Origin: an uncultured bacterium
Lineage (GTDB): Bacteria; Cyanobacteriota; Vampirovibrionia; Gastranaerophilales; Gastranaerophilaceae
Length of the DNA stretch: 6,517 nt
Assembly: GCA_900551965.1 (NCBI GenBank)
Contig: URYF01000076.1
Span: 1-6,517 of the forward strand
Reading direction: 5' to 3'
Position 1 is the stretch's first letter; the number at the start of each line of letters is the position of its first letter. The notes beneath the pieces were generated by a model. It saw only the letters and a program-made list of their open reading frames with translations, was not told where the DNA came from and made no database searches. Shown in pieces: positions 1 through 6,019 of this stretch. The position numbers were made by a program, and so were the translations under genes.

Positions 1-41
1 CCGCCAAGCCGGTTCCCTTTTCGGATTAATACAGGGTGTTT

Positions 42-710
42 TTATACAAGTCCTTCTTTTAGGGCTTTGACAGCGGCTTGTGTTCTATCATCAACAACAA
101 GTTTTTGGATAATATTGCAGACGTGGGCTTTTGCGGTGTGTGAAGATATTGTCAGTGCTTCTGCGATTTCATTGTTTGATTTCCCTTCAACCACAAGTTT
201 AAGAACTTCATACTCTCTTTGTGTCAGATTGGAGTGCTGTTCTCTAAACATTGCACGTGACATTTGCCTTTGGGGAACTACTCCGCAGTTTTTATCGCGT
301 AGGATTGGAACAGCAAGCGGGTCTATCCACATTGCCCCTTCTTTTATTGTTTGAATAATCATTTTTAAAATATCTGTGTTTATATCTTTCATTACATAAG
401 CACATGCCCCAGATTGAAGGGATTCAAGAACTTCTTGTTCTGACAGGTGTGATGTCAGCATTATGACTTTGGCATTTGTGTTAAGTTCAAGAATCTTTTT
501 TGTTGCTTCAATTCCTGAAATATCCGGTAACCCGATATCCATAAGAGTTACGTCGGGGTGGGTTGTTTTGAATTTTTCAACAGCATCACGTCCGCTGTTG
601 GCTTCAGAGGTTACTTCAAGTCCGTCTTGTTCCTCAAAAAGGGATTTTAAGCCGACACGCATAAGTTTGTGATCTTCGACCAGTAGTAATTTTATTGAAG
701 AGTTCATCAT
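42..710 (-). CDS. NarL/FixJ-family response regulator (receiver + LuxR-type HTH)
   Basis: This 222-residue protein is a two-component transcription factor. A sensor kinase would phosphorylate its receiver domain, and the C-terminal helix-turn-helix would bind DNA. Seen: an N-terminal receiver (about residues 6-122) with the acidic pair E12/D13, phospho-acceptor D58 in LMDIGLP, T86 in MLTS and K108 in VMKD, so all key receiver residues are present. A linker follows, then a LuxR-type HTH (about 162-217) with the family pattern LTQREYEVLKLVVEGKSNNEIA. Two consecutive ATGs open the gene. AAGGAG (717-722, minus strand) lies 6 nt before the first and 9 nt before the second, so Met2 is an equally good start. 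Length is normal for the family. It is transcribed away from nadB, and no histidine kinase is visible, so its signal and targets are unknown. Family assignment is secure; specific role is not. Confidence 0.95.
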   Translation of the reverse strand: MMNSSIKLLLVEDHKLMRVGLKSLFEEQDGLEVTSEANSGRDAVEKFKTTHPDVTLMDIGLPDISGIEATKKILELNTNAKVIMLTSHLSEQEVLESLQSGACAYVMKDINTDILKMIIQTIKEGAMWIDPLAVPILRDKNCGVVPQRQMSRAMFREQHSNLTQREYEVLKLVVEGKSNNEIAEALTISSHTAKAHVCNIIQKLVVDDRTQAAVKALKEGLV

Positions 711-739
711 TTTTTACTCCTTGCGGGTTATTTTTTATC

Positions 740-745
740 ATTATA
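740..745 (-). promoter_or_regulatory. Candidate -10 box of the response-regulator gene
   Basis: On the minus strand this reads TATAAT, a perfect sigma70-type -10 hexamer. It would start transcription near 733 and leave a leader of about 22 nt containing the AAGGAG ribosome site. No convincing -35 lies 16-18 bp upstream (the 17-bp-spaced hexamer is TTCCTC), so the promoter may be weak or activator-dependent. Two GCGGGT copies (723-728 and 749-754, plus strand) flank the box. This is pattern recognition only, with no experimental support. Confidence 0.45.
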
Positions 746-869
746 TGCGCGGGTGTGATTTTGAGGAACTGTTTTTTGTCCAGATGTTTGGGGTATTATT
801 TTTCTTAGTGGTTTTTGTTTTGTAATTTGATTTTTAATTTTATCAGTCAGGTAGCTAAAATAATCTGTT

Positions 870-878
870 TGTTATAAA
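870..878 (+). promoter_or_regulatory. Candidate extended -10 promoter element of nadB-nadC
   Basis: The sequence TGT-TATAAA is an extended -10 (TGn plus a 5/6 match to TATAAT). Transcription would start near 885, about 30 nt before the nadB ATG at 915. The leader carries AAGGG at 899-903, 11 nt before the start codon. No good -35 hexamer is present, which is common for extended -10 promoters. A T-rich stretch from about 795 to 844 lies upstream. I see no recognisable NAD-linked riboswitch or operator in the 204-bp intergenic region. Confidence 0.4.
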
Positions 879-914
879 ATTATTAGGATACAAAATTCAA
901 GGGTTGATAAATAT

Positions 915-2531
915 ATGAAATACTCCAAATTTTCAGCGGTTATAGTAGGAAGCGGAATTGCGGGATTGTATGCTGCATTAAAAATCGAGCAGCAGCTTGA
1001 TTTGCCTGATGGGGTTTTGTTGATTACAAAGTCAAAACTTGGTGAAAGTAATTCATACTATGCACAAGGCGGAATGGTTGCGGTATTAAAAGATAATAAA
1101 AATGATTCGGTTGAATCTCACGTGTCTGATACTATAAAAGCCGGTGCAGGACTAAGTGAATTAGAAACTATTGAATTTATAAGTAAAAATTCTGATAAAG
1201 TGGTTAAGGACTTGTTGAAATTCGGGGTTGAATTTGACAGAGATGAGAATGGAAATTTTACATTAACCAAAGAAGCCGCACATAGTGTCAGAAGAATTTT
1301 GCACTCCGGCGGAGATGCTACAGGACGCGAAATGGAGATTGCTTTATGTAACGCGGTTAAAGAAAATAAAAAGATAAATATTTATGAAAATACTGCGGCG
1401 GTGGATCTGCTTACTTGCGGAAATTCAAAATGCGGCGGGGTTATTGTTTATCGAGAAGATAGTAAAACTTATGAAACTATATATTCAAGTGTTGTGATTA
1501 TGGCAGCAGGCGGAATAGGACAGCTTTATAAATACACAACCAATCCTGTCGGAGCAACCGGTGACGGGGTAGCACTTTGCTACCGTGCGGGAGCCGTTTT
1601 GCAGGATATGGAATTTGTCCAGTTTCACCCGACAGCGTTAGCTTTTGATGATACGGAAAACCGATTTTTGATAAGTGAAGCGGTGCGTGGTGAGGGTGCT
1701 AAATTGTGTGACAAATCCGGTGCTGAATTTATGGCACAGTACCATGAGAAAAAAGAACTTGCACCAAGAGATATTGTTGCGCGTTCTATTTTTAAAGAAA
1801 TGGAAAAAAATAATGTCCCGAATGTTTATTTAAATGCTGCTGTTATCGGTAAAGAAAAATTAGCAAAAAGATTTCCGACAATCGGTAAAAAATGTCTTGA
1901 ACACGGAATTGATATTTCAAAAGATTTGATACCTGTCGCACCTGCTGCTCATTATTTTATGGGCGGAGTTAAAACAAATTTGAAAGGTGAAACTTCAATA
2001 AAAGGACTTTACGCACTTGGTGAAGTTTCTTCAACCGGTCTGCATGGCGGAAACAGGCTTGCAAGCAATTCATTATTAGAATGTGTCGTTTGTGCGTATG
2101 AGGCGGCAGAATTTTTGGCAAAAGAAAATGTTTCAAGATCTCAATTACAGTCTTCGGATTTTGAAGATTTAGTTTCAAAATATGACCAATCTTCTGATTA
2201 TTTATCTGTAGATGTAAAAAGTTTAAAATCCGAATTGCAAAATATTATGTGGACTAATGTTGGAATTTTTAGAACGGAGGAATCTTTAAAAACTGCATTA
2301 GAAGGGATTGAAGGCTTATCAAAGAGGTTTAATCGTGAATATAAATGCGTGTCAAATGATGAATATGAACTGCGCAATATGTTGATTACTGCGGGTTTGA
2401 TTGTTAAATCAGCACTAAATAGAAAAGAATCCAGAGGGGCGCATTACCGCCTTGATTACCTTGAAAAAAATGAGGTATGTGAACACAGTTTGATAACTAA
2501 AAATAAAGGAGAAATAGACTTTGTTAAGTAA
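915..2531 (+). CDS. nadB: L-aspartate oxidase NadB
   Basis: This FAD-dependent cytoplasmic enzyme oxidises L-aspartate to iminoaspartate, the first step of de novo NAD synthesis; NadA then condenses the product to quinolinate. At 538 residues it has the normal family length. Seen: the N-terminal dinucleotide-binding motif GSGIAG (residues 12-17); the SYYAQGGMVAVL segment (47-58); E120 in TKEAAHSVRRILH; H238 in FVQFHPTAL; the PRDIVAR motif with R285; H346 in AAHYFMGGV; and HGGNRLASNSLLE with R381. These correspond to catalytic or substrate residues known from E. coli NadB (E121, H244, R290, H351, R386; recalled numbering). The RGEGA and PRD motifs favour NadB within the succinate dehydrogenase/fumarate reductase flavoprotein superfamily. 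The C-terminal helical part (about 430-520) is complete. The ATG at 915 follows AAGGG with an 11-nt gap, and the FAD motif sits at the expected distance. nadC overlaps its end by 11 bp. Confidence 0.97.
   Translation: MKYSKFSAVIVGSGIAGLYAALKIEQQLDLPDGVLLITKSKLGESNSYYAQGGMVAVLKDNKNDSVESHVSDTIKAGAGLSELETIEFISKNSDKVVKDLLKFGVEFDRDENGNFTLTKEAAHSVRRILHSGGDATGREMEIALCNAVKENKKINIYENTAAVDLLTCGNSKCGGVIVYREDSKTYETIYSSVVIMAAGGIGQLYKYTTNPVGATGDGVALCYRAGAVLQDMEFVQFHPTALAFDDTENRFLISEAVRGEGAKLCDKSGAEFMAQYHEKKELAPRDIVARSIFKEMEKNNVPNVYLNAAVIGKEKLAKRFPTIGKKCLEHGIDISKDLIPVAPAAHYFMGGVKTNLKGETSIKGLYALGEVSSTGLHGGNRLASNSLLECVVCAYEAAEFLAKENVSRSQLQSSDFEDLVSKYDQSSDYLSVDVKSLKSELQNIMWTNVGIFRTEESLKTALEGIEGLSKRFNREYKCVSNDEYELRNMLITAGLIVKSALNRKESRGAHYRLDYLEKNEVCEHSLITKNKGEIDFVK
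2505..2523 (+). promoter_or_regulatory. Shine-Dalgarno and TTG start of nadC, inside the nadB 3' end
   Basis: AAAGGAG at 2505-2511 lies 9 nt before a TTG at 2521-2523, within the last codons of nadB (stop at 2529-2531). The nearest in-frame ATG, codon 16 at 2566, falls inside the conserved MEDIGFGDVTTE segment and would remove the N-terminal helix found in NadC proteins. The ATG at 2549 is out of frame. The TTG is therefore the best-supported start, and the overlap suggests translational coupling. Confidence 0.8.
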
Positions 2532-3351
2532 TTTTTTTGTAGAGGATCATGTTAAATCAGCATTAATGGAAGATATAGGGTTCGGTGATGTTACAACCGA
2601 AAGTATTGTTGGAGAAGATAAAATTTTTACGGCATCACTTGTTTCAAGATGTGAGGGTGTAATTTGCGGACTTGAAGTTTTTAAAACAGTTTTTAAAGTT
2701 TTGTCTGATAAAGTTGAAGTAAAACTCTTGTTCAAAGACGGGCAGAAAATAAAAAAAGGTGATGTTTTAGCGCAACTAAAAGGTCCCGGTAAATATTTAT
2801 TGTTAGGTGAGCGTGTTTCGCTTAACTATATCCAGCGAATGAGCGGGATTGCTACAGAAACTAACAAATACAAAACAGCAATCGGTGATTTGCCTTGCAA
2901 GATTGTTGATACAAGAAAGACTACACCAAATTTCAGAGCTTTTGAAAAATATTCCGTAAAAGTTGGCGGAGGTGCATTGCATAGATTTAATCTTTCTGAT
3001 TGTGCGATGATTAAAGATAACCATATTCAAGTTGCTGGTTCTGTTACAAACGCGGTTAGAATGGTTAAAGAGAATCTTTCTCATGCGCATAAGATTGAAC
3101 TTGAATGTGACACTCTTGAGCAGATAAAAGAAGCACTTCCATTGGGTGTTGATATTATTATGCTTGATAATATGACATTTGATCAGATGAAAGAAGCTGT
3201 TAAACTTATTGATCATAGAGCAGTAGTTGAAGCCAGCGGAAATGTTCATCTTGAAACAGTGCGTGAGATTGCACAATGCGGTGTTGATATAATTTCATCA
3301 AGCGCGATTGTTGCAAAAGCTCCTACTTTAGACATTGCACTTGATATGTAA
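2521..3351 (+). CDS. nadC: Nicotinate-nucleotide pyrophosphorylase (carboxylating), quinolinate phosphoribosyltransferase
   Basis: NadC converts quinolinate and phosphoribosyl pyrophosphate to nicotinate mononucleotide with loss of CO2, the third step of de novo NAD synthesis, in the cytoplasm. It has 276 residues, the usual length. Seen: the N-terminal helix and ALMEDIGFGDVTTE (14-27); a sandwich domain including GVICGLEV (46-53); ERVSLNYIQRMSGIAT (97-112); DTRKTTP (130-136) with R132/K133; GGGALHRFNLSD (149-160) with H154/R155; IKDNHI (164-169) with K165; ELECD (193-197) with E194; MLDNM (214-218) with D216; and VEASG (236-240) with E237. These are the conserved quinolinate- and PRPP-binding positions of the family. 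It begins at TTG and overlaps nadB by 11 bp, so the two are very probably co-transcribed. No clear rho-independent terminator follows the stop codon. nadA is not in the window. Confidence 0.97.
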   Translation: MLSNFFVEDHVKSALMEDIGFGDVTTESIVGEDKIFTASLVSRCEGVICGLEVFKTVFKVLSDKVEVKLLFKDGQKIKKGDVLAQLKGPGKYLLLGERVSLNYIQRMSGIATETNKYKTAIGDLPCKIVDTRKTTPNFRAFEKYSVKVGGGALHRFNLSDCAMIKDNHIQVAGSVTNAVRMVKENLSHAHKIELECDTLEQIKEALPLGVDIIMLDNMTFDQMKEAVKLIDHRAVVEASGNVHLETVREIAQCGVDIISSSAIVAKAPTLDIALDM

Positions 3352-3399
3352 TTAGAATATTTTAGTAGTGTCTGTAGTATAAATATGATTTTTATTTCA

Positions 3400-3422
3400 C
3401 AATTCTTCATAATTGCGCAATT
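3400..3422. repeat. Small inverted repeats, including the 12-bp palindrome AATTGCGCAATT
   Basis: A perfect 12-bp palindrome occupies 3411-3422. A CAATT at 3400-3404 can also pair with the AATTG at 3411-3415 across a 6-nt loop, so two alternative 4-5 bp stems compete. The site lies about 50 bp after the nadC stop and about 50 bp before the micro-ORF start. It could be a dyad operator or a weak RNA hairpin. The stems are too short and AT-rich to be called a terminator, and a chance palindrome is possible in AT-rich DNA. Confidence 0.4.
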
Positions 3423-3470
3423 TTGGTGTAAAAATTACGTTTATTATCATGTAATTAAGGGGAATTTATA

Positions 3471-3545
3471 ATGGGAATATTGTTTGTAACTCTTCAGGTT
3501 TTGGCTATTGGTGCGCTGTCAAAAGACTTGCTATTCCAAAACTAG
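3471..3545 (+). CDS. Candidate 24-residue hydrophobic small protein
   Basis: This ATG-to-TAG ORF of 24 codons is preceded by AAGGGGA (3457-3463) with a 7-nt gap, one of the best ribosome sites in the window. The first 16 residues (MGILFVTLQVLAIGAL) are almost entirely apolar, followed by a short polar tail with K18, D19, Q23 and N24. The shape resembles a single-span or membrane-associated micro-protein. It lies 119 bp after nadC on the same strand and ends 10 bp before the stop of the converging GH57 gene. A possible promoter (TTGGTG 3423-3428, TATCAT 3445-3450) would start transcription almost on the Shine-Dalgarno, so read-through from nadC is the likelier source of message. I do not recognise the peptide and assign no function. 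The case rests on the ribosome site and composition; a chance ORF remains quite possible. Confidence 0.4.
   Translation: MGILFVTLQVLAIGALSKDLLFQN
3498..3542. repeat. 7-bp inverted repeat GTTTTGG/CCAAAAC inside the micro-ORF
   Basis: GTTTTGG at 3498-3504 is exactly complementary to CCAAAAC at 3536-3542, with one more possible G-U pair outside it. The 31-nt loop contains a small GTC-AAAA-GAC hairpin. No T-run follows on the plus strand, so it is not a standard terminator for nadC. On the minus strand it lies just past the GH57 stop codon and could shape the 3' end of that transcript. Chance occurrence cannot be excluded. Confidence 0.35.
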
Positions 3546-3555
3546 GTGTGTTGTG

Positions 3556-5829
3556 TTATTTTACAGCAGCAACAGCCGGGCGGGTTACGGCTAACACAGT
3601 TTCATTAGGAATATAAAAATCTTTTATCCCATAGTTTGCATTGATAAATAAAAATTCCAAAGTTTCACCATTTTTGACTCCAAGTATATCAAATGGGATT
3701 TTCAAATCCAGAACTTCGTCATAAGCAGCTTCAATTGGCTTAGAATGCTCTAAAACCCACATATCTCCGGGAATTGCCTTGATTATACGTAATAACTGTA
3801 ATTTATCGTTTCTGATTGCAATTTGGATTTCGTTGTGGAATTTTTCCATTGATACCGGTGAAATATTTCTGGTTTTGTTTATTAGTCTTACCGGTGCTAA
3901 ATCCTGACGGTGGCTTGCTTTTCTCAAATAAATATACATCTGGTATGTCTTTTTTGATAAATCAGAGTTCTCTTTAATGTATTTATTTAGATGGAATTTT
4001 AGGTAAAAATTGTTTTCATCATTTCCAAACCTGATTTTGTCAAAGAGTTTTGAATCTCTAAGTACCGGTCCATCAGGAATTTCGATAAAGCCGGCATTGT
4101 TCCAGATGTCATTTTCATTTGTAACATTCAGCCCATTAATTTCAGGTGTAATTAATGATCTTGGATATTTTGACGGCTTAGATGTTGACATATCTGTCAG
4201 AGGTTCATCTAAATATTTTGGGGTGTCTAAATCCAGATATCTGTAGATATTTTTTAGACGGGTTCTGAAAATAAAGTCAAAAATATTATCACGTCCCGAA
4301 TCATTAGGTTCTCCGTACCACCAGAACCAGTCGCTGCCTTCGCAGATGAATAATTCTTTTCTTGCAGCTTCAATATTTGGATTAAGCGGTTCGCGCTTTA
4401 CAAATTCTGAAAAATCCTGTCTTACCCGCTTTAGGTATGTCCAAGCTAAATCTTTAACCGGCTCATCTACCCATAATTTGAAATTTCTGTTAATCCACGA
4501 ACCTGATGAAATCTTGTTAAGAACTTTTTTTTCTTTACTTTTCTCAAGGTAATCGCTGATTAAAACTGTTTCAAGTGTATCGTCCTCTGTAATAAGTGTG
4601 TAAAGAGTTTTCAAAAATGATGCACCGTCTTCAAGATAATTTTCCCAACAGTTTTCGCCATCAAGTGCGATTGTCAGCAAATGTTCATTATCAGGTGATG
4701 ATAAAATCTTGCTCTGCAAAACTTTGATTCTGTCATACAAATCATTTGCAGTTGCAATCGGGTTGTGGTTTTGGTATTCAAAACTAATCAAATTTGGAAT
4801 AGTTGATTCTCTAAAAATCATTTGGATATCAGAATTTTTAGTTTTATATTGATAAGTTTTTAGAAGATGGTATGGCTCTTTTATATAGCCTTTAAAGTCG
4901 TGTTCAAATTCAAAGTTTATAGAATTTGCCAAGATTCCTTCATCGGAAATCGACCATGTTACCCCCAGGCTGCTGAGCATTTCTAAGGTTTTCCCGCTGA
5001 CGCATTGTTCTGAAGGCCAAATACCTTTAGGGCGTTTGCCAAATACTTCTTCCATTCGATCCAGTGCCATTTTTGTTTGAAGTTTGGCATCTAAATCTGT
5101 TTTTAATGATGACAGTTCATCATCCGGTATAGGATTTTTTTTGACATTTTTGTAGTCTAATAAAATCGGTAAAATCGGGTGATAATAAGGACTTGTTGTA
5201 ATTTCAATGTCATTTTTTTCTGCCAATTTTTTCAATGTTGGAACTATTTTTGCTATAATTTCTCGTTGAATTTGAATAATTTTTTCACGATCTTCAAGTG
5301 TATAATTTTTTTCTTTTTTAACAAGTTTTTTTAGTTCAGAGTTGCTTGTTTTGAAAGAAGGATCTGTCCAGGCAAGGTTAAATAATGCAGTTAAATCGGC
5401 ATATTCTTGATTTGATAAAACAGAAATGTCATTACCGCCTGCTGCTTGTACAATCTGGTAAAGTCTGTGATACTCATTATTTGGAAGTATCATTGTTTGA
5501 TAATTCGCATCAAAGAAGTTATTCAAGATAAAGATTTTATCTTCGTCAGTGAAATTATCTTCAGGAGTAATTGTTAGTCTTGAATGAATATCATGAGCAC
5601 CGTTTTCACCATAATCAATAATCGAATCAACTAAAGCCGGAACGAAATTAAAGTTTAGCTTTAATTTTTCAAATTTTTTAGTCCAAAGAGCCATATCAAG
5701 ATAGTCTTTTACTGCGTGTAATCTGACCCAAGGCATTAAATAGTCACCGTTATGCGACAGTTGGTATGCCGGCTGGTGCATATGCCAGTAAAATGCTATG
5801 GATAACTTTTTAGACTGACTCATCATCAT
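3556..5829 (-). CDS. Glycoside hydrolase family 57 protein (alpha-amylase/glucanotransferase-like)
   Basis: This 757-residue protein belongs to GH57, retaining enzymes acting on alpha-glucans such as glycogen or starch. Seen, in order: conserved region 1 WHMHQP (15-20); region 2 TTSPYYHPILP (211-221); region 3 GIWPSEQ (269-275) with E274 as likely nucleophile; region 4 ALDGENCWENY (388-398) with D390 as likely acid/base; ISDYLEK (424-430), perhaps region 5; and the aromatic motif EGSDWFWWYG (497-506) typical of the long COG1449-type members. A Lys/Glu-rich helical insertion spans about 160-206. The last 200 residues look beta-rich (GPVLRDSKLFDKIRFGNDENNFYLKFHLNK begins near 588) and may be a carbohydrate-binding-like sandwich. 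There is no signal peptide, so it is probably cytoplasmic. Three ATGs open the gene; AAGGG (5841-5845, minus strand) lies 11 nt before the first. It diverges from the symporter gene. Exact activity (amylase, branching, 4-alpha-glucanotransferase) cannot be decided by eye. Confidence 0.92.
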   Translation of the reverse strand: MMMSQSKKLSIAFYWHMHQPAYQLSHNGDYLMPWVRLHAVKDYLDMALWTKKFEKLKLNFNFVPALVDSIIDYGENGAHDIHSRLTITPEDNFTDEDKIFILNNFFDANYQTMILPNNEYHRLYQIVQAAGGNDISVLSNQEYADLTALFNLAWTDPSFKTSNSELKKLVKKEKNYTLEDREKIIQIQREIIAKIVPTLKKLAEKNDIEITTSPYYHPILPILLDYKNVKKNPIPDDELSSLKTDLDAKLQTKMALDRMEEVFGKRPKGIWPSEQCVSGKTLEMLSSLGVTWSISDEGILANSINFEFEHDFKGYIKEPYHLLKTYQYKTKNSDIQMIFRESTIPNLISFEYQNHNPIATANDLYDRIKVLQSKILSSPDNEHLLTIALDGENCWENYLEDGASFLKTLYTLITEDDTLETVLISDYLEKSKEKKVLNKISSGSWINRNFKLWVDEPVKDLAWTYLKRVRQDFSEFVKREPLNPNIEAARKELFICEGSDWFWWYGEPNDSGRDNIFDFIFRTRLKNIYRYLDLDTPKYLDEPLTDMSTSKPSKYPRSLITPEINGLNVTNENDIWNNAGFIEIPDGPVLRDSKLFDKIRFGNDENNFYLKFHLNKYIKENSDLSKKTYQMYIYLRKASHRQDLAPVRLINKTRNISPVSMEKFHNEIQIAIRNDKLQLLRIIKAIPGDMWVLEHSKPIEAAYDEVLDLKIPFDILGVKNGETLEFLFINANYGIKDFYIPNETVLAVTRPAVAAVK

Positions 5830-5856
5830 TGTTTGCTTAGCCCTTTATACTAATAT

Positions 5857-5885
5857 ATTGTACCATTAGAAATAATTTTAAACAA
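5857..5885 (-). promoter_or_regulatory. Candidate promoter of the GH57 gene
   Basis: On the minus strand TTGTTT (5880-5885) is separated by exactly 17 bp from TACAAT (5857-5862), a 5/6 match to the -10 consensus. TGG directly upstream makes it an extended -10. Transcription would begin near 5850, giving a leader of about 21 nt that includes the AAGGG ribosome site. The -35 matches only the TTG half, so activation by a bound factor is conceivable. Confidence 0.55.
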
Positions 5886-5895
5886 GTTTGTATCT

Positions 5896-5911
5896 GTAAC
5901 ACTTAGTAACA
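5896..5911. promoter_or_regulatory. Tandem GTAACA direct repeat between the divergent promoters
   Basis: Two exact GTAACA copies (5896-5901 and 5906-5911) are spaced 10 bp start to start, one helical turn. Their centre is about 53 bp upstream of the predicted GH57 start and about 49 bp upstream of the predicted symporter start. Tandem half-sites one turn apart are typical of regulators that bind side by side on one face of DNA. No specific regulator can be named, and six-base repeats can occur by chance. Confidence 0.35.
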
Positions 5912-5915
5912 ATAT

Positions 5916-5946
5916 TTCACTTAATCCGTTATGTTTCTGCTATACT
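5916..5946 (+). promoter_or_regulatory. Candidate promoter of the symporter gene
   Basis: TATACT at 5941-5946 is a 5/6 match to the -10 consensus, and TGC (5938-5940) just before it makes it an extended -10. The best -35 is TTCACT (5916-5921, 4/6) with a long 19-bp spacer. Transcription would start near 5953, giving a leader of about 67 nt before the ATG at 6020. I see no riboswitch-like fold in that leader. Confidence 0.5.
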
Positions 5947-6019
5947 ATTAGTAATTATGGTTGGGATTTACACTTTTGGGAACTTGACCTTTGAAACAGC
6001 TGAAAGGATAAAAATACGA

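Noticed and set aside
1..41. GC-rich start of the window as a tRNA or next gene
   Set aside because: Forty-one bases past the regulator stop show no cloverleaf, start codon or terminator I can support.
67..672. Plus-strand ORFs of 95 and 69 codons
   Set aside because: They lie antisense within the response-regulator gene, which has clear family motifs. Their own translations show no recognisable domain.
711..914. NAD-responsive riboswitch or known NAD-regulator operator before nadB
   Set aside because: The predicted nadB leader is only about 30 nt, too short for a riboswitch, and I recognise no consensus operator in the region.
2803..3276. 157-codon minus-strand ORF
   Set aside because: It is entirely antisense to nadC, and its translation has the composition expected of a reverse-frame shadow.
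3405..3430. Rho-independent terminator for nadC at the AATTGCGCAATT palindrome
   Set aside because: The stem is only 4-5 bp, AT-rich, and followed by just four T residues before GG.
3574..3592. AGCCG/CGGCT stem near the GH57 3' end as a terminator
   Set aside because: A 5-bp stem inside coding sequence with no adjacent T-run; best explained by codon content.
5957..6019. Upstream in-frame ATG that would extend the symporter by 21 residues
   Set aside because: There is no Shine-Dalgarno and it sits about 4 nt from the predicted transcription start. The downstream ATG has AAAGGA and yields a plausible N-terminus.
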